Assembly: GCA_032718475.1 (NCBI GenBank)
Contig: JAUCBJ010003203.1
Location: forward strand, 1-64,000
DNA: 64,000 nucleotides
Reading direction: 5' to 3'
DNA from: Nemertoderma westbladi
Taxonomy: Eukaryota > Xenacoelomorpha > Nemertodermatida > Nemertodermatidae
Under the pieces are notes generated by a model. It worked only from the letters and a program-made list of their open reading frames with translations. It was not told the origin of the DNA and did not search any database. The translations under genes and the position numbers were made by a program. Each line of letters opens with the position of its first letter. Positions within the stretch are counted from its first letter, which is position 1. This document shows positions 23,162 through 34,454 of the stretch, one piece after another.

Positions 23162-23329
23162 CCGCTATAATTACCAATTCAGCAGTTCAGTGCAATTTAG
23201 ATTTACATAAATACATATATAATACAAATATACATAAATATCACCCATCAATGTTTCTTCCATTCTGCCATTGTGAAATAGCGAAATAGCAAAATGGTAA
23301 TGTAGGAAATTAAATATAACTATTTATTG

Positions 23330-23462
23330 TATGGTAAATAAAATATGCTTTATTTACCGTTCGTCCCGAGATCTGTTATTTACCGTCCGAGCGCAGCGAG
23401 GTAGGTTAATAAGTCAGATCGAAGGGCGAAAAGGTAAATAATGTGTTTTATTTATCGTACAA
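23330..23462. repeat. Small foldback with a CCGAGCGCAGCGAG core
   Basis: Outer arms GTATGGTAAATAAAATA and TTTTATTTATCGTAC are inverted near-repeats. The centre contains TTATTTACCGTCCGAGCGCAGCGAGGT. It is related to 4589-4640 and, inverted, to 41578-41612 and 58577-58612. Confidence 0.55.
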
Positions 23463-23573
23463 TATGCAATTCTATTGTTAAAATCATCATCATTATTATA
23501 ATTATTAAAAAATATTATTGTTTAATAACTAACTAATAAATAACTTTGTAAATAACTATTAATGTCTGAATGC

Positions 23574-23715
23574 CATTGAGAAATAGCTGAGATATGGCCG
23601 ATATGGGTCTTCAAAAATTGCAGAACTTTGCATCCGATACAGCCTGTAGGGCAGGCCATTTATAATATTTAATAAATACACAATATTCTGGAACATTATT
23701 TATTTGAAGATTATT
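23574..23715. repeat. Partial extra copy of the inner half of the left inverted-repeat arm
   Basis: GAAATAGCTGAGATATG through TATTCTGGAACATTATTT resembles 24078-24200 within the left arm that follows, in the same orientation. It suggests either tandem organisation of the arm or an older adjacent copy. Confidence 0.6.
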
Positions 23716-23776
23716 ATAATTACTTGATGTCATTATAGTAATCCTAGCAACTCATTAAATAAATAAAATGCCCCAG

Positions 23777-24202
23777 AATACACCATGTCCTGGAATATAG
23801 TGTCGTTATTCTGGTACATGGACCCCCCCCCTCCCCCAAATTTTTCTACAAATCTTAATGAGATTGCATGAAATTTGAAACAGAGTTAGTTTCACCTCCC
23901 CCCTCCTTACTGGGTGGTGTGCCAGAATTTTTATTTTTGCATTCAATCTTTAGCTACAAGCGTTTGAAAAAGGTGTCTCCAGTGATATTTCACCAGTTAC
24001 ACTGCAGTTATTCATGAACCTTATCGCGGTAGAAATAGAAAGCTAACCATGCAAGAATTCCAAAAATGTAAAAATATTTGAATTTGGTTGTGAAATAGCT
24101 GAGATATGAGCGTTCAAAGGTTTCATGGTTTTGCACCTGCCACCTGCGTGAGGCTGTTTATTCTATTAAATAAAAACACTATATTCTAGAACATTTTGTT
24201 TA
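23777..24202 (+). repeat. Left inverted-repeat arm
   Basis: Pairs with the reverse complement of 28161-28588 along its full length, with scattered substitutions and small indels. Confidence 0.88.
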
Positions 24203-24286
24203 TGTATGAAAAAAAATAATTGATAATACAAGTTATTATATTTATTATAATATAGTATAATGAAAGTAAATCAATTAGCACAATAA

Positions 24287-24856
24287 CTAATTAGTAAGGA
24301 CGCTGGACAATAACATTTCCCCAAAGTTCCACCAGCCTACCAGGCCCACCTCGGGTTGACTCAACCCCGCCGCTCCCTGCCTAACTACGTGGCCTACCAG
24401 GCCCCCATTGGGGTCTCTCGCCCCCGCTACTCCCTGCGCACTAAATGCGTTGCCTTGCAGGCTACCGTTGGCCGGACTACCTGTGTCTCCTACATTAGTA
24501 TTAATAGCGCCGTTATCAATATTATTATTTAAATTATTTAAATTAGAATTATTATTATTTTCTAAATTTAAATTATTATTCGAATTATTTGGATTTAAAA
24601 TATTATTTAGATCATTTGTATTTAAATCACCGGGTAAAATACTATTTCCTGTAATAAAAGTTTGGTTATCTACTACGGTACTATTAATATTAATGTTCTC
24701 TAATCTATTGTTATTACAATTGTTGTTCCACCAATCGCCACGCCTTGTTGGCCCCGGCCCAATCACTGGCGCCTCCAGCCAATGGTGCAGTCTGCCCTGT
24801 GGCGGGAGTGGCAGTGGGCGCAACTGCGGCGGAAGGTGTCGTAGCCGCCCACTCAT
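24287..24856 (-). CDS. Asn-rich ORF downstream of the RT frame
   Basis: This 189-codon frame overlaps the 3' end of the RT/endonuclease frame in another phase. It then continues through AT-rich DNA as an Asn/Leu/Ile/Asp-rich stretch (WWNNNCNNNRLENIN..., NLNNLNNNIDNG) and ends in a G+C-rich part (GDTGSPANGSLQGNAFSAQG... to SVLTN). A frame open across 240 bp of AT-rich DNA is unlikely by chance. It may be the C-terminal extension of the RT protein reached by a frameshift, or a separate low-complexity protein. No known domain is seen. Confidence 0.35.
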   Translation of the reverse strand: MSGRLRHLPPQLRPLPLPPQGRLHHWLEAPVIGPGPTRRGDWWNNNCNNNRLENININSTVVDNQTFITGNSILPGDLNTNDLNNILNPNNSNNNLNLENNNNSNLNNLNNNIDNGAINTNVGDTGSPANGSLQGNAFSAQGVAGARDPNGGLVGHVVRQGAAGLSQPEVGLVGWWNFGEMLLSSVLTN

Positions 24857-27800
24857 CGCCGGCCCAGTCCTGACCGAGTCCCGCAGTCGGTTGGGTCTTC
24901 ATATCGGCGTGGTTCCCCTCAATCCGGAGCCATCCCCGAATCCGAGTCCGCGCCAGGAACGCCGTCCACCTCGAAGACAGAGGGAGCTTGATTGCAGGAG
25001 GGCAAATTCCAGTCTCCGACGCACTCCACCCAGGATGCAGGCAAATCCTTCGGTTCCTCATTGATTCCCGTCTTGCCACGAGGGTTTCAGCCAGGTGTCG
25101 GATGAGGATCTTGGCTTCTGCGCACCACACTCCGTCGGTGGTACCTACTAGTGGTGTGAAGGCCATGCGCCTGTCTTCACATACAACATGGTAGTGCGAC
25201 TTCTTCTGGCATGCCCGCTGCTCCAGGAGGGACTCTGTCGACTGGTTGGCCTGGATATACGAAGTTGCGTCAGGGTTGATAACCGCAATGTCAAACGACG
25301 CAACCTGTTGATTTCCCCAGACCCCCCGGCTGACCAGGTCGGCGCGAACACTACCGACTGTGTTACCCTCTTCATCGAGGTAGCCCCGGGAAAGTGTCAC
25401 CTCACTCTCCACACTAGAAGTGCCAAATGCAGAAGCCATGAGATCCCCGAATACCTCGCGCAGTTCATCGTGGCGTTTGATCACCAGGCCCCCAGATTTG
25501 CAGCTGAGAGAATGAGATGTGGTGAAGTGCCCGCCACAGCCTTCGCAATTAGTCAGGAGGCCCGGTGGAACGAGGCCATAGCGGAGTGCTAGGCTATCAT
25601 GGAACTTGTTGGGACTGAGGTCGGTGTGATCCACGCCTGATGGTTGGGCTGTGAGCCATCCACCTGTCTTATTAGTAATGGCCCGTTCGATGGTTCGGCG
25701 CTGGCTGGCAGGAAGACAGGCCACTAACTGTTCTGCCTGGGCCTTATTGGCGGCATCCTGGGTAATCTGACTCTCTGTGAGGATACGACCCATCATCGCA
25801 TTGTGGTCGGCGACGTGAAGTGGTTTCTCAGTGCGGATCGACTCAACCACAACTGATGTTCCATTGAAAGATGTGGCACGGGCGGGCCCTTTCCGAGTTA
25901 AAGGGTCCCTCAGCCCAGTCCCACCATAACGAGCTGGGAGAAGAGTGATGTTCTCATAGATTGGCTCGAGTGGAAAACTGAACAGAGCAGGAATAAACTT
26001 CTTTATGAGTGCTGTTCGTATTGGGGCCACCTCTGCATCTGTGGTTGGGATGACGCGGAGAAGGTAGTCCCACTCAGCCTGGATACAACGCGACACTCCT
26101 GTGTGGGCTGTCTGGGGGTACTCCTTGGCAATTTCTGAGAGGGATTCAACACTGCTGACCCAGGCTGCGACTTTGTCGGCTACAAACTCTTTACGACCTG
26201 CCTCCACCCCGATGTAGCCACCAAGAAACCGATGTCCTGGTACGATGTTGATCCCACTCGGACCAAACAGCGCGCATGCTTCATCCTCTGACCCCGGCTT
26301 AACTATTAAATAGCTCTTATTGGGCTCGGGGTTGTAGCCGATGCTGGGTCCAAGCCTCTGCAGCTCGCACCACCACAACCAGAGAGCTAGGAGGATTCCT
26401 GCTGATCCTGAGTCATCAGCATACCAGCACTGGCGCTGTGAAGGTGGATGGCCAGTAGGTGCGAATGATGGACTAGGTGGTGAGACTGTTGCTGGTGGTG
26501 GTTGCTCTGGTGGGAGGGAGAGGCTGTGGATTGGGGACAACGTCAATGAGCTAGGTGCCTATGGTTCAGGTGGATTCGATCTGGGGAATGGCAGGGGACT
26601 GAAGGATATTGAGCCGGACTGTGAGTCGACTGGTGGGGTGAGATCAGCCTGAACCTTCCGCAGTGCCCGCACCATTGGCAGGGTGGTGCAACCATAGACA
26701 AGCATGGCCAGGGGGGTCACCCTGGGTAATGCCTTCCTGGCTCCAGATGGGTGCGTTCGAGCCACACATATACAGAGCTGCATGCCCATTATAGGCATTG
26801 TAGATGAAGCGTGATGCACGGTGCCAGTGGACCCGACAGTTCCACAATGCTACTGGGCGGCTCAGACTATTAAAGGCATTGCTCGCGTCTATGAGCAGCA
26901 TACCCTGAGTGCCCTCCTCCTCGAAAACGGTCGTCATGGCATGTACAGCACCCTCGATACCAGCCTTAACACCCGCACAGAGTTGGTCAACACCACATTC
27001 AGTAATTAAGTCCGATTTTGTTACTGCAGCCAAACAGTTTGCGAGGAGGCGGTAAAGCACTTCCCCGATGCCGATTGGACGCACTCCGGGCTTCTTGTCG
27101 AGGCCGATTAGTCGGCAGGCTCTCAGTGCCCGGATCTCCCCCCATGGAACGATGGTATTCGCGAGACGTCGGGCGAGACTGGCAACTTCTTCACGCAAAC
27201 GAGCACTGTGGGCTTCGTACCGAGTGAGCAGGGCACTCCACAGCTCAGCATCACCGCCGACGGGGCCCGAGCTGCCCCGCAGTGTCTGTGTAACCTTGAG
27301 TACGATCTGGCCAGTGATGTCGATGCTCTCGAGGGGCTGGAGCTCTGCGCATGGTTGCAGGGTGTCTGGGTTAACGGGCATCTGTGGAGGGTGTTTCTGC
27401 TGCAGCACGTCTCTTACCGTAATTCCATCGGGTTGTCCCTCAGCCTGGGCACTGGGGTCAAGGGGACCACCACAGTCCCGGTTAGTGGCACAGCAGCTCG
27501 GTTCATTCCTGCGAGTATCTTTCTGTTGAAGTTCCGTGCAGTGTTTGGTGGTCCAGCACCACGAGAAGAGGGAAATTTGGCACTACAGCGCTCAGCATCT
27601 GCTACTAAAGCGTCAAACTCTTTGCGTTCCCACATCTGGATTTGACGCATTAAAGTCCATCTCACATCTGGGCTTTTGGAAACATTCGGGTCACGCTGAA
27701 AAATAGTGGCAATGAAGCAGAGGCAACGCTCCGAGGGAAGTGAACCGTTGGCAAGGCCACCCACCTCGGTAGTTAGGATGTCCGCGATCTTGCGCCCAAC

Positions 27801-27995
27801 GTTACCGCCTGGGACCACGTAATGACGGCCAGGCAGATGGGTGAGACGTTCATGGCGGGATTCCCAGGCTTGGTCAGTCGATGAACCAGGGATGTTCAAA
27901 AACTCACCACCGAATGCCTGTTCAAGTAACTCAGGAGCTGTTGCTGTGCTGTTGCTGACCTGGCCAACTGAAGGACGAGGCGTGCTTGCCCCCAA
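24714..27995 (-). pseudogene. Reverse transcriptase with C-terminal nuclease-like domain, decayed
   Basis: The coding order on the minus strand is as follows. The N-terminal region (27995-27414) has VPGGNVGRKIADIL. The RT palm then has KKPGVRPIGIGE, motif A LIDASNAFNSLS near 26890, motif B TQGDP, and motif C YADD near 26420. A zinc-binding segment C-x2-C-x7-H-x3-C (CEGCGGHFTTSHSLSC) follows. Next comes a PD-(D/E)XK-like block (RADLVSRGVW...SFDIAVINPDATSY...QKKSHYH, then FTPLV.TTDGVW). This order matches a family found in corals, anemones and other marine invertebrates, usually left uncharacterised. Breaks are a frame change near 27430-27460, a one-base frame change at a C6 run near 26710, and an in-frame TAG at 26561-26559. 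A Pro/Ser-rich stretch of about 70 residues separates motif B from YADD. The apparent first codons of the blocks are TTG, so the true start is unknown. Confidence 0.85.
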
Positions 27996-28160
27996 TTGTT
28001 AATACTAAATACTGCTATATTATACCACAACGCTTATTTATTACCAACAAACACTTTCACGCAATACAATCTAGAATATACTAAAACTTTAGTTTATGTA
28101 TGAATAGCTACATAATAGTATGTTTAAAGAAGCATTGCATTGTTGCCCAGCTACGTTTGG

Positions 28161-28588
28161 GATAAACAAAATGTTCCAGAATATGATGTATTTATTAAAT
28201 AGAATAAATGGCATGCAGGCAGGCAGGCAATACATGCAACTTTCGAATGCCCATATCTCGGCTATTTCTCTACCAAATTCAAATGTATTTACATTTTTGG
28301 AATCCTTGCACGACTAGCTTTAAATTAGTACTAACAAATCATAATAAGGTTGAAGAATAACTGTGGTGTGACTGGTGCAATTTCGCCGGAGACACTATTT
28401 TCAAACGCTTGTAGCTAAAGAATGAAAGCGAAAATATAAATTCTGGCTCACCCAGTAAGGAGGAGGGAGGTGAAACTATCTCTGTTTCAAATTTCATGCA
28501 ATATCATTAAGATTTGTAGAAACATTTGGGGGTTGGGGGTGGTCCATGTACCAGAATAACGACACTATATTCCAGGTCATGGTGTATT
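28161..28588 (-). repeat. Right inverted-repeat arm
   Basis: Reverse complement of 23777-24202, with the same ordered landmarks. Confidence 0.88.
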
Positions 28589-29799
28589 ACAGTCAAGTAT
28601 GGGTCAATTACAGGTCAAGTATGTATTACAGTACAAGATTGACTGATTGAAGAGCAATAATCTCCAATTACCGTAGTCGTAGGAGTAGTCTCGCGCAATT
28701 TAAACTATCCTACTTTTTTTTTTCGGGGTGCGCGGTTTAATTTTTTGGGTGCGCGGTTGCGCGGTTGAGATTTTTGGAGTGCGCGATTATTGCATATGGG
28801 AATGCGCGGTTGACAATGAAGTGCGCGGCCGTTGTGCGCGCCTGGGAGACTTTTTCCAGCCTGGTACTACGGTAGCAATAGTGGGTTTAGCTAGGAAGAC
28901 CACATGTAGCTTGGGTGGCCTTAGTCTTTTACACTGGCGCTATCACTAGCACTACACCATTACCGCTACTATCGCCATACATTAGTGTGTTGCTAACGCT
29001 ACTTTATGTTGTGTTGTTTAAAGAGTGCCTGATGCTTGATTGTAATGTTTAGATAGGCACTATTTCTCTTGATTGTTTTTTATTTCTTAGCTTATACTTA
29101 TTAATTGCTGTTAGGTGAAAATAATACGGTATTTAGGCTGTTGCTAGTATAACTCAGTAACGTAATAAATTAGTAATACGTATTCTGGAATACTTAGTAA
29201 TTAGTACGCAACTCTGTATTTTGTGACACTGTAATTTATTTAGCATTTAGAATAAAAAATTAAGGACTTGTACGCTGCACAGCGGATAATAATTAGGTAA
29301 ATTACGCTTATAAATACCTTAGAATATTCAACGCTAGGCGGTTATTTGAAAATAGCGGGTTAGCAGGCTGAGAGCGGTAGCTAGGGTAGCGCAGTAGTAA
29401 GATCGCTGGCCTAAATCAGCGACCACGACCAAGTTTTGACATTAGGGCAAATTAATATCCTATCCCATTATAATACTAAAATATTCTCACATTCGACATT
29501 GTTTCGCCCAGTAACTGCCTGTGTTTCTCTGTGGTAAGTGAATGCCGAGTGCAAGCCACCCGCACTCATATTAAGTAGCTTAGGGAGCCATTTCAGATTT
29601 ATTGTTTTGGTTGCTGCTGTTTTGGCTTATAAATTCGAACAGTTAGCTCTCTGTTGAGAAATCGACAGAGAAAGGAGCGTGTGATTGACAGAGCCGTACA
29701 TAGTTTGCATAGTAAACGGTCGCGTCTATATAATCCAACGTATAATCCCGTAAAGGGTTTTGTTTGCTGTATCGTTCAACAGTAAGTCTTCTCTCACTT
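28589..29799. other. Intergenic, no gene seen; CpG-rich motif cluster
   Basis: No supported ORF. At 28727-28845 the words GTGCGCGGTT, GCGCGGTTG and GTGCGCGCC occur about eight times, separated by T-rich spacers. The rest is AT-rich and unassigned, apart from a tRNA-like segment at 29384-29450. Confidence 0.5.
29384..29450 (+). repeat. Possible tRNA-derived SINE head (degenerate)
   Basis: GGTAGCGCAGTAGTAAGATC resembles an A box. TCGCTG...CAGCGA forms an anticodon-like arm. A B box is degenerate at best (AAGTTTTGAC). This is a weak call. Confidence 0.3.
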
Positions 29800-30130
29800 T
29801 TATCTGGGCCTATTTCAGCATAAATATCGTCTATCGGAGCTTCTTCCATAGTGAAATACGGGCACTACTACTCCTTGGGTCCTTATAGTTTGACCAATTT
29901 TTTTCATATAAATTGGCTTTTATCATGAGCTTTTTTTCTAGAACAAATATTTAACCCTTTGACAGTAGTATTTTTTTTTCTCCAAAAACTGTTCTAGAAA
30001 AAAAATGTGTTCTAGAACAGAAATATTTTTCAAAATTGAAAATTAACACTTGTTCTGTAACATTATTTATAAAAAAGAAGAAAATACTAGCTAGTATAAA
30101 AAATATAGTTATCTATATTTTCATAGATCT
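29800..30130. repeat. Dispersed AT-rich repeat with TGTTCTAGAACA words, left of the LINE
   Basis: Shared blocks with 34040-34260 are CATAAATATCRTC, TCTTCCATAGTGAAATACGG, CTTGGGT...TAGTTTGACC, TGTTCTAGAAC, AAAATTGAAAATTAACACTT and GTTCTGTAACATTATTTATAA. The order is circularly permuted between the two copies, as expected if the unit was tandem. Related tracts occur at 41690-41935 and 58670-58820. The palindrome TGTTCTAGAACA and its derivatives recur. Confidence 0.75.
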
Positions 30131-30349
30131 ATTTTATATAGATATATAGTTATCTATAGTTTCTCCTCAGGTCAGGTCAGGTATTCTAGGTCATTGATCA
30201 AGAAAACTTGCCACCTCCATGCAGCATAAAGGAGGTGCCACCTGTAGCTGCATAGACCCTCTTACTAGAGCAAATCTGGTCCTGTAACTAGGACCCCCTT
30301 CGTTCTGGGATAAGGACGCCCTTGGTCCTGGATTAAGGACCCATATACT

Positions 30350-30570
30350 TGGTTGCAGGGGTATATGGCCTGGCCAGGCAGATGGTGATCTACCAATGGC
30401 TGGTCAGGAGTAGAGAGTTCTCATGTCCACTCTGAGTGCACTTCACTGCGACCTGCACCTGGCAGCAGGGGTACAGGGCATGACCCAGCAGATGAGCTGC
30501 ACAGCCAATGGTGGGTCATGTGCGCCAGAGTAGATATGGGTGATGGGCCTCATATCTGACTCCACTGCGA
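30350..30570 (+). repeat. Two ~110-bp monomers in the LINE 5' leader
   Basis: GCAGGGGTA...GGC...CCAGGCAGATG and GCAGGGGTACAGGGCATGACCCAGCAGATG, followed by CCAATGG.TGGTCA and AGTAGA, then CACTGCGAC, recur at about 110-bp spacing. Tandem 5' monomers in LINEs often carry the internal promoter, but that role is inferred here. Confidence 0.6.
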
Positions 30571-30919
30571 CACCCACCCTGTGGAATGGCAAACCAGGGT
30601 GTGGTATTTGCCCCGAGAGCTGACTCGGCAAAAAAGCACCCAACAACCCCCACTATGGATTACATTAGTATTGCGGAGGCCCAGCCACTAGAGGCCAGTG
30701 GAATAACTGGACACAATCGGCCTCACAGGCGTCAGTTATCTCCTGACCGGCTGCCTGTCTCACCCCCTACAGGAGAGAGAGCGGCAAACGATTCTTTGAG
30801 TCCCTTTCCTGATGACCTTTCTGGCCCAAACCCTGGGTCACCAGGGAGGCCAGATTGTGAGGGGGAGAGGGAGGCTACTCTCATGTTCCACACCGACCAA
30901 CAAAGCCATTGGTGAATCT

Positions 30920-33871
30920 GAGGCAAGTCACTAGACTAGCCTCAGTAAACACCCTAACACTCGGGTCCCCAATGCGACAAGGTGAGCTGACTGCCTTGGC
31001 AGATTAGCTTTCTCTTAGTGCAGTGGGTGTTCAAGAGCACCGGATGCAGACTGGACAGACTGATGAGGTTCTGATTAAGGACATGGGGGGCGGTTGGCGA
31101 CTCGCCCTCGCTTCAGCAGAAGATAGTGGCAATGGTGGAATTGGTCTATTGATGAATCCAACTGCACATGCAGCATTGGACAAAATAGACCAAATCTCTA
31201 ACCGCATCATCCGTTGCCACTTCTCATGTTCTGGAAGACTGGCTAAGAAGTTTCATAAGGTGGTTCTGATTGTGTGCTACTCTCCAACTAGTGTTGCCCC
31301 TGTAGAGGAGGTGGAAAATTTCTACCAGAATCTACAAGCAGCTACTGATGGAGTGGATCAGCATGCATTCTTAACATTCCTGGGAGACTTTAATGCAAGT
31401 CTGCATCAATCACCTACATCGCCCTGGGTCTATAGCAATAGTGTTAACCGAAATTCCGTCCATCTTTAGGATTTTATCTCTGGAAATGGATTGTTTTCGG
31501 CTGGAACCCAGTTCAAGAAGCGAACTGGAAAGCTATGGACTCATAGTGGACACAGTGGTCACAAGTCCCAGATAGACCATATCCTGTTTCGTAGGAAATA
31601 CAGGAGCTCTATACAAGACTGTAATGCACTTACACTACGACCCTTCTCCAGTGATCACCGCCTTATTGTGGCCAAGTTAAGACTTAGTCTGCGTGCTAGC
31701 AGAACAACGAAATCTGCCTTGCCGCGGCATGACTGGTCCTCTCTGTTGCAACAGCCAAGTGTGAGATCCAGCTTCACACTACAGCTGAGCAACAGGTATA
31801 AGGCTCTTGCCTCTGAGGCGGCAGATCACTGTGAGGGCTATACTGCTTTCACAGAGGCAGTTAAGTTAGCAGCTGCAGAAACAGTTCCTGTATACCCTCG
31901 AAACAGGAAACGGGCCCCCTGGACTGACAACAAAATTCAGAAGTGCCGAAATGACCTCTACAAGGCGCAGAAAGAGTCCCGACTCAAACAGACTACAGCG
32001 GCCAAGAATGCAGTTAAGGCTGCATCTAGGTTCCTGAACAGGCAGTACTCTGTTAATTTACAGGAGCTAATAAACCAACAGGTTGATGCCATCAATGATG
32101 CTGACGACAGCAGGCAATCATCCCAGGCATGGAGATCGATCAACTTGCTTGCTGGTCGAAAAAGCCAACCAACCACCAAGGTTAAGGCTGAATCACCAGC
32201 CGATCGCATCAATGGTTGGAAGGCCCACTTTGAAAAGCTCCTCAATAATGACAGGGTATTGCCTGATAACTTTATAGAAGTAAAAGTGTCTGAGTCTGTA
32301 CTCCCAGATATTCCCATTGGTGATATCTCCTTTGCAGAAGTGAAGGCTGCTGCAAAGAGCATTAAGACCAATCGTGCCAGTGGAGTAGATGGTGTTCCCC
32401 CTGAGGTCTTTAAAATACCTGAGTGTTTAAAGCTCATCTATCCCATCATAGTAGACATGTACCGTACAACAAGAGTCCCACAAGAAATGAAAACAAATAA
32501 GTTGGTGCCAGTTCCCAAGAAGGGCAACCAAACACTCTATGGTTCTTTTCGGGGAATTTCATTGATCTCGATTGCTGCAAAGCTATACAATAGAATTCTA
32601 TTAAATCGCATCAGGGATCCCATTGAGAGACTGCTCCGTGGAAATCAGAATGGGTTCCGTAAAGGTCGTGGGACCATGGAGCCCATTTTGGCACTTAGAA
32701 GGATAATTGAAGAGTCCTATCAAAAAAGAAAGACAGGCATCTGGCTGTTATCTTTGTTGACTTCTTCAAGGCCTTTGATTCAGTCTCTCGCTTACGTATG
32801 TTCAGCATGCTTTCATTATATGGGATTCCTGATGAAATTATTGCAGCAATCAGATCAGTATACGATGGTTCGACAACATTTGTGACTACTGTTGACGGTG
32901 ACACAGAACCATTTGAAGTGTTATGGGGCGTCCTCCAGGGAGACACACTTGCACCATTCTTGTTCATAATTGTTGTTGACTATGTTCTACGCATGTCCTT
33001 AGATCATCATAATGATGATGGGGTGATGATAACTCCACCTACTGGCTCCAGAAGTCGAGGAAATCCTGCCAAGTACCTAACTGATCTAGACTTTGCTGAT
33101 GACTTAGGAGTACTCTCAGAATCACTAGAGGGAGCCCAACGGCTCCTCAGCTCATTAGAACATGCTTCTTCTAGTGTTGGTCTTTTTATTAACTCCAGAA
33201 AGACCAACATTTTGACAGTTAACTTTGAAAGTCCTCAGCAAGTCTCTGATCGGATGAGCATAAGCTCAAAAGATGGTATGCTTGAGCATGTGGATGACTT
33301 CTGTTACCTGAGATCATGGATCCGGAAGTCAGGTGAGGACCTTCGAATACGTAAGGGAAAGGCATGGGCAGCCTTGAATAGGCTTTCCAGGATTTGGAAG
33401 TCACCGAGAATTAATCGGAAACTTAAGGTCCGGTTATTTAGAGCAGCAGTAGTTCCAGTACTCCACTATGGGAGTCCATGCTAGGCTCTAACTGGTGAGG
33501 ACACCAAATCTCTGGACGGCACATTCACAAGAATGCTACGCCGGGTTCATTGTGTCAAGTTCAATGCACACATCTCCAACCAGACACTATATAACATTGG
33601 AGGTGTCTCATTGGTTCCCCCAAGCTTGACACTAGAACAAAATCGCCTCCACTTTGCAGGACATTGCCTTCGCCGTGAGGACCAGCCAGTGCATAATCTT
33701 GTACTTTGGCAGCCTCATGGAGTGAATAAGCATGGTGGACAGCCCATGACTTTCTTGAGACGCATCTTAAAGGACACTGGCCTTGAAGATGCGGATGATC
33801 TAGCAAATGTCATGGGTGATTGGGAGTTGTGGCGGTGCAATTTTGTCGATAAGCCGGCACAGCATTCTTAA
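30920..33871 (+). pseudogene. LINE ORF2: endonuclease and reverse transcriptase, broken
   Basis: The endonuclease part has GVQEHR (near 31030), GNGGIGLLMN and LTFLGDFNAS, then SQIDHILF and SSDHRLIVAKL near 31570-31670. The RT has NRASGVDGVPPEVFK, FRGISLISIAAKLYNRILLNR, NGFRKGRGT, a motif A DFF-KAFDS near 32760, LQGDTLAPF near 32935 and FADD near 33095. The C-terminal part includes LRRVHC and RLHFAGHCLRRED. Breaks are a TAG shortly before the endonuclease start (about 31005), an in-frame TAG at 31467-31469, a frame change near the A6 run at ~32722 just before motif A, and a TAG at 33482-33484 where the family has Trp. The copy is therefore dead. An upstream ORF at 30586-30915 may be the remains of ORF1 or leader. 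Confidence 0.9.
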
Positions 33872-34039
33872 AAATGCAGCTGCAATGCAGCATGCCGATC
33901 CTAGTAGTATAGTTTCTCCTAAATTGTTGTAGTCATATTCTGTTATTATTTTCTTTTTAATGATACAATAGTGTTTTACTGTGATAATTATTTTACTATA
34001 TTTACTTAATTAAGTTAAATAAATTATATATGATTCTGT

Positions 34040-34445
34040 ATAAAAAATATAAGATGTGTTCTAGAACAAAAAAATTTTATAGAACAAAAATATTTATCAA
34101 AATTGAAAATTAACACTTGTTCTGTAACATTATTTATAAAAAAAGTAGAAAATACTAGGTTTATCTGGGTCAATTAGCATAAATATCATCCATCGAAGCT
34201 TCTTCCATAGTGAAATACGGGCATTACTACACCTTGGGTACCCATAGTTTGACCATTTTTTTTTCATGTAAAAAGGCTTTTTTTCTTAAATTGTTACTTT
34301 TTCGCTCAAATAAACCCCAAAATCGGGAGAAAAAGTTTCAGTTTTTTTCCCTAGGGAAAAAAAGTAATCAATAGGATTGCATTGATTTTGCTTTTTTTCC
34401 CGGCGAAAAAAGTAAAGTAAAATATTTTTGGTGGAATTTCTTAAA
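34040..34445. repeat. Dispersed AT-rich repeat, right of the LINE
   Basis: 34040-34260 repeats the blocks of 29800-30130 in permuted order. 34290-34445 repeats 44640-44790, including a perfect 22-bp palindrome of T7-CCC-TA-GGG-A7 at about 34344-34365 and the ending AAATATTTTTGGTGGAATTT. Confidence 0.8.
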
Positions 34446-34454
34446 TTCTGAAAT

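Larger units (their letters stand above)
23777..28588 (-). mobile_element. Reverse-transcriptase element bounded by ~427-bp inverted repeats
   Basis: Imperfect inverted repeats (23777-24202 and 28161-28588, roughly 80% identical by eye) closely frame a minus-strand coding block (27998-24287). The outer ends are AATACACCATG-like. Both arms share ATATAGTGTCGTTATTCTGG, AATCTTAATGA, CTACAAGCGTTTGAAAA and an inner ATTCTGGAACATTTTGTTTA-like end. Only about 85 and 165 bp separate the arms from the coding block. No clear target duplication is visible outside. Non-LTR elements do not normally have terminal inverted repeats, so this is either a new architecture or a nested insertion. Confidence 0.7.
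30150..34010 (+). mobile_element. APE-type non-LTR retrotransposon (LINE), degenerate
   Basis: The order is a 5' leader, an apurinic-endonuclease-like domain, a reverse transcriptase, a C-terminal region and an AT-rich 3' tail. The 5' leader begins with repeated AGGTC words and contains two ~110-bp monomers. The exact ends and target duplications are not resolved. Copies of an AT-rich dispersed repeat flank both sides, so the LINE may have inserted into that repeat. The clade (RTE-like or related) is uncertain. Confidence 0.85.
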
